From: Herbinix hemicellulosilytica
GTDB lineage: Bacteria; Bacillota; Clostridia; Lachnospirales; Lachnospiraceae
Direction: 5' to 3'
Length of the DNA stretch: 64,000 nucleotides
Assembly: GCF_002904165.1 (NCBI RefSeq)
Contig: NZ_CVTD020000016.1
Coordinates: forward strand, 121,117 to 185,116
Shown: piece after piece, positions 22,786-31,300 of the stretch
Layout of the letters: every line of letters starts with the position of its first letter
Numbering within the stretch: the first letter of the stretch is position 1
Notes under the pieces: model-generated
What the model saw: the letters and a program-made list of their open reading frames with translations, nothing else
Database searches by the model: none
Told to the model about the DNA's origin: nothing
Made by a program: the position numbers and the translations under genes

Positions 22786-22812
22786 AAGCCTGCTTAATTG
22801 CAGGCTTTTTCT
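22786..22812 (+). terminator. Terminator of the M32 peptidase gene
   Basis: An 8-bp perfect stem (AAGCCTGC with GCAGGCTT, 6-nt loop) is followed by TTTTT. Confidence 0.85.
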
Positions 22813-22826
22813 ATAAAGTTTTTTCT

Positions 22827-22997
22827 AATTTGCAAAGAAATTGGAATAAGCATAATCAATACCGGTTACAACATCTGCAGCTTCTTATTAATGTAGCAAA
22901 TGACCTTAAAAAGTCCACCGTTTACGATAATTCAGGGTTACCGATAAAAGAAAAAATTGTTGCGGCAATTACTTTTTATTATCCTGTCTCAGGCTAA
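22827..22997 (+). pseudogene. Possible gene remnant, 56 codons without a start
   Basis: The frame reads through NWNKHNQYRLQHLQLLINVA and ends in VAAITFYYPVSG then TAA, with protein-like composition amid AT-rich sequence, but there is no start codon or ribosome site and it abuts the terminator. I cannot name a parent. It could be chance. Confidence 0.2.
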
Positions 22998-23118
22998 TTA
23001 AATACTTACATTATTAAATTCTAGTGCTGAAATATTCGGTCATATTATAAATAATATAAATTAATATCCTTCTGTTATTATGATACTGACATATATTTAA
23101 AGACATACAATTACTTCA

Positions 23119-23196
23119 TGCATAATTATAACTTAAATTTATAATTTATGTATATTTATAAATATTTTGCTTGCAAAATGCATAATTTTAAGTTAA
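23119..23196 (+). promoter_or_regulatory. Direct-repeat pair upstream of argH (possible ArgR sites)
   Basis: TGCATAATTATAACTTAA (23119) and TGCATAATTTTAAGTTAA (23179) match at 16 of 18 positions and start exactly 60 bp apart. They lie 76-153 nt before argH. They vaguely recall the AT-rich half-sites of ArgR/AhrC boxes, but this is only a suggestion. Confidence 0.3.
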
Positions 23197-23213
23197 TATA
23201 TTTATAAGCTCAA

Positions 23214-23244
23214 AGGCAATCAGGTTTACAAACGCTGATTGCCT
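23214..23244 (+). promoter_or_regulatory. Hairpin in the argH leader
   Basis: A perfect 10-bp stem (AGGCAATCAG with CTGATTGCCT, 11-nt loop) ends about 15 nt before the argH ribosome site. No T-run follows, so it is not an ordinary terminator; it may affect translation or mRNA stability. Confidence 0.45.
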
Positions 23245-23271
23245 CTTAATATAATTGAAAGGAGCAAAATT

Positions 23272-24648
23272 ATGAAGCTTTGGGGCGGACGTTTCACCAA
23301 AGAAACCAATCAACTGGTTTTTAATTTTAATTCATCCATATCATTTGACCAAAAATTTTTCCGCCAGGATATAGGCGGCAGCATAGCCCATGCAAAGATG
23401 CTTGCCAAACAAGGTATTATCACAGATGAAGAAAAAGAACTTATAGTAAGCGGGCTGCAAAGTATATTGGAAGATATAGAAAACGGAAATCTTGAGATAA
23501 CAGATGAATACGAAGATATTCACAGTTTTGTAGAATCAAAACTTATAGAAAGAATCGGGGATGCAGGGAAAAAACTTCATACAGGCCGCAGCCGCAACGA
23601 TCAGGTGGCACTTGATATGAAGCTATACATAAGAGAAGAAATAGATGCAGTTGACAATTTGCTTAAAAGTATGTTGACAACTCTCTTTAATATAATGAAA
23701 GAAAATACCGAAACCTTTATGCCGGGTTTTACTCACCTGCAAAAAGCCCAGCCCGTTACTCTGGCCCATCATATGGGTGCCTATTTTGAAATGTTTAAAA
23801 GAGACCGCCAAAGGCTTTCAGATATAAAAACCAGAATGAATATTTGTCCTTTGGGATCAGGTGCCCTGGCGGGAACTACCTATCCTCTTGACAGAGAGTA
23901 TACTGCTATGTTGCTGGGATTTGACGGTCCTACCCTAAACAGTATGGACTCCGTATCCGACAGGGATTATCTTATTGAGCTTCTTTCCGCCTTGTCCATA
24001 ATAATGATGCACTTAAGCCGCTTAAGCGAGGAAATAATCATCTGGAACAGCAACGAGTACGGGTTTATAGAACTGGATGATGCTTACTCTACAGGCTCAT
24101 CCATAATGCCCCAAAAGAAGAATCCGGATATAGCCGAACTGGTAAGAGGGAAAACCGGCCGGGTATACGGCGCTTTAGTGTCTCTTCTTACCACCATGAA
24201 AGGGCTCCCTCTGGCATATAACAAGGATATGCAGGAGGATAAGGAGCTGACTTTTGACGCTATCGATACGGTAAAAAGCTGTCTGGCTCTGTCAAATGAA
24301 ATGTTATTCACCATGAAATTTAATAAGAACATTTTAGAAAGCAGTGCCAAGAAAGGTTTTACCAATGCTACGGATGCGGCAGATTATCTGGTAAACAAAG
24401 GCATACCTTTCAGGGATTCCCACGGCATAATCGGCCGCCTGGTTTTAACCTGTATTGAAAAAGGCATATCCCTTGATGAATTAAGTCTGGAAGAATATAA
24501 ATCCGTTTGCCCTGCCTTTGAAGAAGATATCTATGATGCGATAAGCCTTACAACCTGCGTCAATAAAAGAAACACCGTCGGTGCACCGGGCAAAGAAGCC
24601 ATGGAAAAGGTATTAAAGATATACGAAGAATACTTGCTTAATACATGA
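23272..24648 (+). CDS. argH: Argininosuccinate lyase
   Basis: ArgH splits argininosuccinate into arginine and fumarate, the last step of arginine synthesis. The 458-residue protein shows [13 protein letters not shown] at the start, [12 protein letters not shown], the signature [16 protein letters not shown], and a fumarase/aspartase-superfamily fold. The start is ATG 23272, with AAAGGAG 7 nt upstream; the frame extends upstream to 23239 without a ribosome site. argG is not adjacent, so the gene stands alone here. A hairpin and a pair of direct repeats in its leader may be regulatory. Confidence 0.97.
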   Translation: MKLWGGRFTKETNQLVFNFNSSISFDQKFFRQDIGGSIAHAKMLAKQGIITDEEKELIVSGLQSILEDIENGNLEITDEYEDIHSFVESKLIERIGDAGKKLHTGRSRNDQVALDMKLYIREEIDAVDNLLKSMLTTLFNIMKENTETFMPGFTHLQKAQPVTLAHHMGAYFEMFKRDRQRLSDIKTRMNICPLGSGALAGTTYPLDREYTAMLLGFDGPTLNSMDSVSDRDYLIELLSALSIIMMHLSRLSEEIIIWNSNEYGFIELDDAYSTGSSIMPQKKNPDIAELVRGKTGRVYGALVSLLTTMKGLPLAYNKDMQEDKELTFDAIDTVKSCLALSNEMLFTMKFNKNILESSAKKGFTNATDAADYLVNKGIPFRDSHGIIGRLVLTCIEKGISLDELSLEEYKSVCPAFEEDIYDAISLTTCVNKRNTVGAPGKEAMEKVLKIYEEYLLNT

Positions 24649-24674
24649 TTTACATATGATGACTCTTATAATAT

Positions 24675-24699
24675 AAGCCTGCTTTAAGCAGGCTTTTTT
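24675..24699 (+). terminator. Terminator of argH
   Basis: An 8-bp stem (AAGCCTGC with GCAGGCTT, 5-nt loop) is followed by TTTTTT. The stem is the same as that after the M32 peptidase gene. Confidence 0.88.
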
Positions 24700-24903
24700 A
24701 TGTCTTAAAAGCTGTATATTAAAAGGAAGCTATTTTAGATTTAGTTAAAGGGTATTATGATTTATTTTAATATGTCCAGTGACTACAATCCGTTACTTTT
24801 TTCTGTATTTCCAAATTATAGATATATGTTACAATAGTTATAGAAAAAACAGCTTTTTAACCTGCCTGATTTTATATATAAACTTGAGAAAAAGGAAGGT
24901 ATT

Positions 24904-25122
24904 ATGAATGTACCAAAAAATTGATCTGGAAATATACGGGACGATTTTTCAAGAATCATAAAACGATCAGAAATTGCTGACGGAAAGACGACCATATCAT
25001 CTTATAAGTATAATGAACATGGGGACTTAATAAAATACGAATCAAAACAGGAGGATACTCTTTTAGCCGAAATAATCTGTCGCTATGAATATGATGAGCA
25101 ATGGTGTGACCGAGGGATTTAA
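24904..25122 (+). pseudogene. Interrupted small ORF with YD-repeat-like sequence
   Basis: An ATG preceded by AAAGGAAGG opens a 72-codon frame that meets TGA at codon 7 (24922-24924) and then stays open to TAA at 25122. The part after the stop includes YKYNEHGDLIKYESKQED and ICRYEYDEQ, which resemble YD/RHS-type repeats. A nonsense mutation in a short relic of a larger repeat protein is the simplest reading. The intact start region suggests the decay is recent. Confidence 0.45.
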
Positions 25123-25279
25123 TAATAAAATAAAGGTACTTAAGCGTATATCATATGGCATAAAAAACTTTGAACGATTTCGGACACGAATTTTACATTC
25201 TTGTAATTAAATAAAAATAAATATGACTGGCACGAGGTTTATTTGTCATGCTCAAAAATAGGTGTTTTAAAGATAAATG

Positions 25280-25357
25280 TTAAAAAGGCTCTAAGCCAAG
25301 TAATTTAGCATGATTCAAACACATCATACCCCAACACTTGACAAAGAGCCATTAAAA
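25280..25357. mobile_element. Possible miniature element or IS-end remnant with TTAAAA flanks
   Basis: A 66-bp segment (25286-25351) is bordered by TTAAAA on both sides (25280-25285 and 25352-25357) and has inverted ends GGCTCT...AGAGCC. The minus-strand end GGCTCTTTGTCAA recalls the terminal repeats of ISL3-family elements from memory. No transposase remains. The short flanks in AT-rich DNA could be coincidence. Confidence 0.35.
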
Positions 25358-25416
25358 TAAACTTATTCCAAATAAACACTTACAGAAAACACAATAATCA
25401 ATAAAGTAAATAAACA

Positions 25417-25452
25417 AAGGCCTGAAAGTGTTTTACTATACTTTCAGACCTT
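25417..25452. terminator. Terminator hairpin after the 25577-26188 gene
   Basis: A 13-bp stem with one mismatch (AAGGCCTGAAAGT with ACTTTCAGACCTT) has a 10-nt loop. T-rich tails exist on both strands. The same core (AAGGTCTGAAAG) is used in the terminator at 28987. Confidence 0.65.
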
Positions 25453-25576
25453 TTATTACTATGGATTTGTATTATCAAAATTTAATATAATATATATAAT
25501 TCAAATTTCTTTATACTTAGATTTTAGAATATGCTGTTTTTCCTACCTTTGAATTGGTTTTCAAATTATTTTTTAG

Positions 25577-26188
25577 TTATTCTCTATTTATACCCTTGTT
25601 TTCCAAAAAGACCAGTAAATTATTTGAAAAATTAACCAGCTCTTCTGCTGCTGTATCTATTTCCTTATCATCAATAATATAATTATTAGAAATAGATAGC
25701 AATGATATGTGGCATCCATTTAAGTTGAAACTATTGGTTGCTACCTGAACATCCGGATATACACTGCTGTAACTTGACTTATATTCTCCCTCTTTATTAT
25801 TAAACATCATTGGATAATAACTGTAACTGGATGACCATTCCTCTTTTTCATGTAAATTATTATATTTGCTTGCAGTAACAGACAGCAATATTATACACTC
25901 TTTATCAGGGTTCTTATAAACAAATAATTTTTGCCGTCCGATTAAATCTGTTTCTTTACTTTCTATCGGAAGGGCTAAAAAAAAGTTTTTGTCATGAAGT
26001 ATTTCATCATATCCTTCAATTTTAAAATCGTTATTTATTAAATCAACTATATCTGAATAATTATCATAATTTTTTTCAAATAATGACTCATAATTTATTT
26101 TATTCGCTTGTATTCTGCTAAACATAAATATATTAGTACCTAAAGACAAAACTAGTAAAATAATAACTACTATAAACTTTTTTTTCAT
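25577..26188 (-). CDS. Membrane-anchored extracellular protein of unknown function
   Basis: The 203-residue product begins with a lysine-rich start and one hydrophobic segment (FIVVIILLVLSLGTNIFMF) without a lipobox, so it is probably a signal anchor with a soluble extracellular domain of about 175 residues rich in Tyr, Ser and Asn. I do not recognise the domain. GGAGG precedes the ATG. The IS256-family element is inserted 16 nt upstream of the start, directly behind the ribosome site, so the gene has lost contact with whatever promoter lay beyond, unless the IS end supplies one. Confidence 0.7.
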   Translation of the reverse strand: MKKKFIVVIILLVLSLGTNIFMFSRIQANKINYESLFEKNYDNYSDIVDLINNDFKIEGYDEILHDKNFFLALPIESKETDLIGRQKLFVYKNPDKECIILLSVTASKYNNLHEKEEWSSSYSYYPMMFNNKEGEYKSSYSSVYPDVQVATNSFNLNGCHISLLSISNNYIIDDKEIDTAAEELVNFSNNLLVFLENKGINRE

Positions 26189-26211
26189 ACTTATCCTCCA
26201 ATATCAATATA

Positions 26212-27540
26212 GATAGTGTAAAATAAGTTGTGTAAATAAAAATAGAGAAACTCCGAGGCTTATGGTAAAATGTTTAACGACCAAATCAAACAAACACCAT
26301 TTAACGAAGGAGTTTCTCTATGACGAATGATAACACAAATACCACAAAGAATCTAGACCTTAATCAAACATTAAATGATTTTCTGATTGGTCTTTTAAAA
26401 CAGACTATGGAACGCCTCATGCAAGAAGAACTCACAAATGTTCTTCAGTATGAAAAATATAGTTATGACGGTCGTGGAACAGGTAATTCCAGAAACGGTT
26501 TCTATTATAGAGATTATGAAACCAGGTATGGAACAATCCATGATTTAAAAATCCCACGCGATCGTAACAATGAATTCAACCAACAGCTTATACCTCCTTA
26601 TGCCAGACGAGATGATTGGCTAGAAAGTCTCATTATACGCATGTATGCCAATGGTGTTTCCACCAGAGAAATCGCTAACATTATAGAAAAACTATACGGT
26701 AATTCATATAGTGCTACAACTATTAGCAACATTACCGATGTTGCGATTGATGAGGTAGAAAAGTGGCATAAACGCGATTTAAAGAAGCGTTATAGTATTA
26801 TTTATATAGATGCTCTACATGTAAAACTTAGACGCACTACAGTTGATTCTGATGCTGTTTACTTCATACTTGGCATTGATGAAGATGGCTACCGAGAAGT
26901 AATTGACTTCTTTATAGGTACTAATGAAAGTGCCTATGTTTGGGAAGAAAACCTACATGCAATCAAAAGTCGTGGTGTAGAGCAGGTACTTCTTTTTGTC
27001 ATGGATGGTCTGGCTGGCTTAGATGAGGCAGTCCACAGGGTATACCCAAAAGCTGAAATTCAGCGCTGCATAGTTCATAAAATCCGCTCTTCCATAAAAA
27101 ATATCCGTAAGAAAGATATAAGTGCATTTACTACCGATTTAAAGGCCGTATATGAATCACCTAACATGGAATTAGCAAAAAATGCTTTGGACGAACTTAA
27201 CCAGAAATGGGGAAAATCCTATCGCAAAGTAGTTGATTCCTGGTGTTACGATGATCAACTATTTACTTATTTTCTATTTCCAGAATCTATTCGTAAATGC
27301 ATTTATACAACCAATTGGATAGAGCGCTTTAATAAGGAAGTTCGTCGTCTAACCAAGACGAAAGACAGCCTACCTAACGAAGATGCATGCAGCAAACTGG
27401 TGTACTTTAAAGTCATTCAATACAATGAAATATGGTCTACCAAGAAGCTAAGGGGTTTTGCTATGGCTTATGATGACCTTCAGGAAATGTTTAGTCTAAA
27501 GTATTCATAAATTTATTTACACAAAATTCTTGACACTATC
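26212..27540 (+). mobile_element. Complete IS256-family insertion sequence (1329 bp)
   Basis: The element has 29-bp terminal inverted repeats (26212-26240 and 27512-27540, 24 of 29 matching, both starting GATAGTGT and ending GTGTAAATAAA) and one intact transposase gene. It is flanked by a perfect 8-bp target duplication, TCAATATA at 26204-26211 and 27541-27548, which is the duplication size expected for the family. Intact ends, intact ORF and identical duplications point to a recent insertion. Confidence 0.96.
26320..27510 (+). CDS. IS256-family transposase
   Basis: This 396-residue DDE transposase of the mutator/IS256 class has the N-terminal region with YSYDGRGTGNSRNGFY, catalytic aspartates in IIYIDALHVKLR and LLFVMDGLAGLDEA, and a C-terminal stretch CIYTTNWIERFNKEVRRLTK that contains the glutamate of the DDE triad. 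It fills the element with short flanks to both ends. GAAGGAG precedes the ATG. The full-length frame without stops suggests it is functional. Confidence 0.97.
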   Translation: MTNDNTNTTKNLDLNQTLNDFLIGLLKQTMERLMQEELTNVLQYEKYSYDGRGTGNSRNGFYYRDYETRYGTIHDLKIPRDRNNEFNQQLIPPYARRDDWLESLIIRMYANGVSTREIANIIEKLYGNSYSATTISNITDVAIDEVEKWHKRDLKKRYSIIYIDALHVKLRRTTVDSDAVYFILGIDEDGYREVIDFFIGTNESAYVWEENLHAIKSRGVEQVLLFVMDGLAGLDEAVHRVYPKAEIQRCIVHKIRSSIKNIRKKDISAFTTDLKAVYESPNMELAKNALDELNQKWGKSYRKVVDSWCYDDQLFTYFLFPESIRKCIYTTNWIERFNKEVRRLTKTKDSLPNEDACSKLVYFKVIQYNEIWSTKKLRGFAMAYDDLQEMFSLKYS

Positions 27541-27656
27541 TCAATATAGTTAGTAGTATTTAATTTATATATTAAAATAATTTACTAAATATATGAGCCA
27601 TTTTATGCCCTTTACAATATATATGTAACATTTTTCCTTGTTTTTCCTTTTTTTAT

Positions 27657-27684
27657 ATAATAATATAATTTCAAATTTTGTCAA
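27657..27684 (-). promoter_or_regulatory. Likely original promoter of the gene now beyond the IS
   Basis: On the minus strand TTGACA (27679-27684) and TATTAT (27657-27662) are 16 nt apart. With the IS and one target copy removed it would lie about 125 nt before the start of the 25577-26188 gene. Confidence 0.4.
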
Positions 27685-27819
27685 TAGTCTAATTACTTTA
27701 GCTGTAAAATAATTTAATCTGTTGTGACTTTGTGCCATAAATATTGAGAACGGCATATAATCACAGCAGGTTAATTTAATGATCATATAATTACAACCGA
27801 AAAAGAATAATATTTTTAA

Positions 27820-28341
27820 TTAATTAAGCCATGTAAATTTTGGGTATTTAAATATGGCTTTCCCCTTAATTTTTTCCTTTTTTACAAACTTATTTATCCA
27901 ATAGCGTGAATCCATGGAAGAATTCCGGTTGTCTCCCATCATAAAATAACAGCCCTCCGGAACAACTACCGGTCCGAAGTCCTCTTCCTCCATCGGTTCC
28001 AATATATAATCTTCTTCATAAACCTCATCATTAATATATAAGATACCGTTTCTGATTTCTATTTTATCTCCGGGAAGCCCTATAATTCTTTTGATATAAT
28101 CCACCTGTTCATTGTCCGGGAAAGGAAATACTACTATATCCCCCCGTTTAGGGTCTGAAAATAGGTACGACAAGCGGAAAGTAAAAACCCTGTCTCCTGT
28201 CATTATGGTATTTTCCATAGAGCCTGACGGCACTTCAACTTTAAATATTACAAAACGGTTAATAAGCAAAGCCATGACAAACGCAACAGCAATTACTAAA
28301 ACCCAGCTTATTATTTCTTTAATAATAATCCGCTTATTCAT
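27820..28341 (-). CDS. lepB: Signal peptidase I
   Basis: Type I signal peptidase removes signal peptides from secreted proteins, here including the xylanases. The 173-residue protein has one N-terminal membrane anchor (about 10-32), the catalytic serine S41 in VPSGSMENT, the catalytic lysine K84 in DYIKRIIGLPGD, and the later conserved box MMGDNRNSSMDSRYW. The start is ATG 28341, which has AAAGGAG 8 nt upstream; the in-frame start at 28368 lacks one. Gram-positive spore formers often carry several paralogues. Confidence 0.95.
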   Translation of the reverse strand: MNKRIIIKEIISWVLVIAVAFVMALLINRFVIFKVEVPSGSMENTIMTGDRVFTFRLSYLFSDPKRGDIVVFPFPDNEQVDYIKRIIGLPGDKIEIRNGILYINDEVYEEDYILEPMEEEDFGPVVVPEGCYFMMGDNRNSSMDSRYWINKFVKKEKIKGKAIFKYPKFTWLN

Positions 28342-28674
28342 AATGTCACTCCTTTTGTTATTTAACACACAAAATATTTAATACGTCCGTACAATCGAAT
28401 TTCAGGGATACTACCGTAAAAAGCAAAACTGCTATTATATATAACAGTATATATAACAGAATCAATATGTACTTTTTCTCATATTCCCCATTATATCATT
28501 TCCGATAACAGTGTTTACGGTATACCCTATCTTCTCCTTTCTTTTGTATAAAAAATCCCATACAAACTAATATTACCACAAATATTTAACCTGCTCAATT
28601 ATTTTTATAAATTTTGCCAATTTCTAAAGCACACTTTTAAATACTTCATATTATATTGTATGGGAGGTTTTCGT
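28342..28674. other. Intergenic region between lepB and the small 62-aa gene
   Basis: This 333-bp gap carries a perfect tandem repeat of TATATATAACAG (28436-28447 and 28448-28459), of unknown role, in AT-rich DNA that must also contain the divergent promoters. I see no other gene. Confidence 0.4.
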
Positions 28675-28863
28675 ATGCATGATTGTGAACTTATTTCATT
28701 TATAACCGCTGTGGCCTGTACTATAATCAAATGTTTTCCTGATGAAGAACTTGAACTTATTTCTGCTGCCTTTGTCCAGCTGGGAGACACGCTCGCAACA
28801 TATCTTGTTCAGCAAAGTATGAAGGAAAATAAATGCCAAAGTAAATTAAACGATTGTAATTAA
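28675..28863 (+). CDS. Small conserved-looking protein (62 aa, possibly DUF6774)
   Basis: The product starts MHDCELISFITAVAC and continues with PDEELELISAAFVQLGDTLA, a pattern I recall from small clostridial proteins labelled DUF6774; function unknown. GGGAGG lies 8 nt before ATG 28675, favouring this start over 28660. No membrane segment is clear; the first half is moderately hydrophobic. It stands alone, followed by a terminator-like hairpin at 28987. Confidence 0.65.
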   Translation: MHDCELISFITAVACTIIKCFPDEELELISAAFVQLGDTLATYLVQQSMKENKCQSKLNDCN

Positions 28864-28986
28864 AATAATGCCGTTATGCACAGAATATAGCAGAAAAATA
28901 ATACAAGAAATATATTCCGGTATTTTTATAAAAAGGACAACTGTAGTTTTAAGCGTAATTCAAAAATCCTGTTTTTTATAAAATAC

Positions 28987-29020
28987 AAGGTCTGAAAGTG
29001 TTCATATTCTTTCAGACCTT
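28987..29020. terminator. Terminator hairpin between the 62-aa gene and the GH18 gene
   Basis: A perfect 12-bp stem (AAGGTCTGAAAG with CTTTCAGACCTT, 10-nt loop) lies between two convergent genes. The T-run is weak on both strands. Confidence 0.7.
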
Positions 29021-29133
29021 ATTTATCTTCAACTCATCAATCTTAATATATATCCTATACTATATATGTTCATTAATCATATCATTATTAAATTAATCCA
29101 TGTGTTATTTTACTCCTTATACATTATGGTAAA

Positions 29134-30417
29134 TTATCCCCTTTCGATATTAAACAGTCCATTTGCAAGCATCCATAAAGCCGGAAAGAAATTCATAATC
29201 TGCCAAACCCCCGCACCCCGTATCTGAAACTCAGGAATCAGGCGAAGTTTGGCATTCATGCTTCTTGCATCGTCAAACCATACTACGTGTTCTACCCCTT
29301 GCGCATCGGTATAAAAATAGAAAGGGGCCTGTGCAGTTTCGTCAAACTGTATGGTAACGCCGTACTGTGCCGCCCTGGCTATGGCTTCCTGATTGCTTAA
29401 AGCCTCCGCCATAGCTTCTCCCATTACAAATGGCAAGGACCAGTCATAGGCATAATTTGGTACTCCCATAAGAATTTTTTCTCTGGGTATTACCGATACA
29501 CCGTACTCTAAAACCCTTCGGACATTATTTAGCGGAGACGTTGCCATGGGCGGCCCGAAAAGATACCCCCACTCGTATGTCATCAAAAGTACAAGATCTG
29601 CTATTGCCCCCATAGCCGGATAATCGTGAGCTTCATATAAAAGCCCTGTCATTTCGCCTGAAGTCTTAGGCGCCAATGCCACTAAAGTCAAAAATCCCAG
29701 CGGCTGGAGCCGGCTTTTTACATTTGCTATAAAATCTATAAACAACTGCCTATCTTCAGGCAAAATAAATTCAAAATCTATATCAAGCCCAATATACCCT
29801 TTTTCCTGCATGGTGGCTATGATATTTTCTATTAACCTGTTCTGGCCTTCAGGATTAACAAACATATCATGGGCAATCTGAGAATTAAACTCCATCTCAG
29901 GTGTCATCGGAGCTAACATCATAATAGGAGGAACTCCGAAAGTATATCCTTCAGAGATCAAAGCTTCGTCAGATATAGGAACCAAATCACCCTGGGGGCT
30001 GAAACCATAAGTAAATAACGCCTGATAAGTGAGGAAGGGTAAGGTTTTTCTGTGAACTTCCCTGTTAATAAACGGATAGGCATAACCGTTTATTAATATA
30101 TTGCCGAGTTTAGTTTCTTCTTCAAATGTTATAACCAATGTTTGCCCGGGAGTTAAAACTGCCTGAACCGCTGCCCACGGATTATTTCTTAGAATATCCT
30201 CAACAGTTACGTTATAAGTCTGAGCAATTGACAAAAGAGTGTCTCCTGGAGCAATAGTATGTTCCAAAGTCGGTATTCTGACAATTAAGCTCTGCCCCAC
30301 AACCAAATTTTCGGGATTAGGAAGTTCATTATCTATAATCAACCTCTCGGGAGTGACCCCGTATTGCTCTGCTATCGAACTTAAAGTTTGCCCCTGCTCC
30401 ACAACATGGATTATCAT
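29134..30417 (-). CDS. LysM-GH18 protein, spore cortex/peptidoglycan N-acetylglucosaminidase type
   Basis: This 427-residue protein has two LysM domains (about 2-48 and 52-97, VVEQGQTLSSIAEQYGVTP and TIAPGDTLLSIAQTYNVTV) and a GH18 barrel (about 105-427) with the catalytic motif GLDIDFEFI. It resembles B. subtilis YaaH/SleL, which bind spores and cleave cortex muropeptides during germination. There is no signal peptide, which fits a protein made in the mother cell and placed in the spore coat. GGAGAG precedes the ATG. It supports a spore-forming host. Confidence 0.92.
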   Translation of the reverse strand: MIIHVVEQGQTLSSIAEQYGVTPERLIIDNELPNPENLVVGQSLIVRIPTLEHTIAPGDTLLSIAQTYNVTVEDILRNNPWAAVQAVLTPGQTLVITFEEETKLGNILINGYAYPFINREVHRKTLPFLTYQALFTYGFSPQGDLVPISDEALISEGYTFGVPPIMMLAPMTPEMEFNSQIAHDMFVNPEGQNRLIENIIATMQEKGYIGLDIDFEFILPEDRQLFIDFIANVKSRLQPLGFLTLVALAPKTSGEMTGLLYEAHDYPAMGAIADLVLLMTYEWGYLFGPPMATSPLNNVRRVLEYGVSVIPREKILMGVPNYAYDWSLPFVMGEAMAEALSNQEAIARAAQYGVTIQFDETAQAPFYFYTDAQGVEHVVWFDDARSMNAKLRLIPEFQIRGAGVWQIMNFFPALWMLANGLFNIERG

Positions 30418-30570
30418 TATTAACTCTCCATGAATTAAACTTTATTAATTAATATATGCTAAGGATAAACGATTGTTATTTAATTACATCATAACCCGGC
30501 ATTGCATAATAGCCGAAGGTATCATATAATTAAAAATAACTGAGAGAATATGGCATGGGAGGATGAAAAG

Positions 30571-31107
30571 ATGAATAAGTATAAAATAATTACAGCCGAT
30601 CAGTTTCGTAAAAACCCTTTTCAGTTAATCGGTAAAGACTGGATGCTTGTGACTGCCGGTAACAGCGAAAAGGTGAATACGATGACAGCCTCCTGGGGCG
30701 GATTGGGTGTTATGTATGGAAAAAATGTGGCTTTTATCGTTATCAGGCCGCAAAGGTATACAAAAGAGTTTGTAGATAAAGAAGATACTTTTTCATTAAG
30801 CTTTTTTGACAAGGAATACAGAAAAGTACTTAACTATCTGGGAACGGTATCAGGTCGTGATGAAGATAAAATAGCCAAATCCGGATTAACCGTAGTTGAT
30901 TTTGAAGGTACCCCTTATTTTGATGAAGCTAACCATGTCCTGATCTGCAAAAAATTATTCCGACAACCTCTTAATATAGAAAATTTGCTGGACGAAAAAC
31001 TTATAAATACCTGGTATCCTAACAGAGATTATCATACTTTATATATTGCTGAAGTCACCAAAATACTTCGAATCTACCATAATCAGGATACAGATTATAG
31101 CATATAA
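30571..31107 (+). CDS. Flavin reductase-like FMN-binding protein
   Basis: This 178-residue protein belongs to the flavin reductase-like (split-barrel) family that binds FMN. Typical sequence includes NTMTASWGGLGVMYGKNVAF, RPQRYTKEF and TFSLSFFDKEYRKVLNYLG. Such proteins act as NAD(P)H:flavin or generic redox proteins in anaerobes; the partner is unknown. I start at ATG 30571, placed after GGAGG at 30559-30563, rather than at 30550. It is divergent from the GH18 gene. Confidence 0.9.
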   Translation: MNKYKIITADQFRKNPFQLIGKDWMLVTAGNSEKVNTMTASWGGLGVMYGKNVAFIVIRPQRYTKEFVDKEDTFSLSFFDKEYRKVLNYLGTVSGRDEDKIAKSGLTVVDFEGTPYFDEANHVLICKKLFRQPLNIENLLDEKLINTWYPNRDYHTLYIAEVTKILRIYHNQDTDYSI

Positions 31108-31153
31108 AGCTATATTTGTTTTATAGTTTTAACACTTAATTAAATGCATAAAA

Positions 31154-31204
31154 ATAAACACACATAGTATTGTATATCTGACATGATATTCTATGTGTGT
31201 TTAT
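31154..31204 (-). terminator. Long hairpin, probable terminator of the phospholipase C-like gene
   Basis: A perfect 14-bp stem (ATAAACACACATAG with CTATGTGTGTTTAT, 23-nt loop) runs on the minus strand into TTTTTATG. It lies between two convergent genes. Confidence 0.6.
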
Positions 31205-31300
31205 CATTATATGCAGTTTATCATTATATTCAGTTTTTCCTTAATCTTTCTTTCATCTTACAGTATACTTTACTTGCAACAATGTCTCTATTCATTGATG

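Noticed and set aside
24922..24924. TGA in the small ORF as a selenocysteine codon
   Set aside because: No cysteine-family context and no SECIS-like hairpin directly after it; no selenoprotein genes are in view. A nonsense mutation is simpler.
27565..27786. Minus-strand 73-codon frame between the IS and lepB
   Set aside because: It overlaps the likely promoter at 27657-27684, has no ribosome site and shows AT-driven composition.
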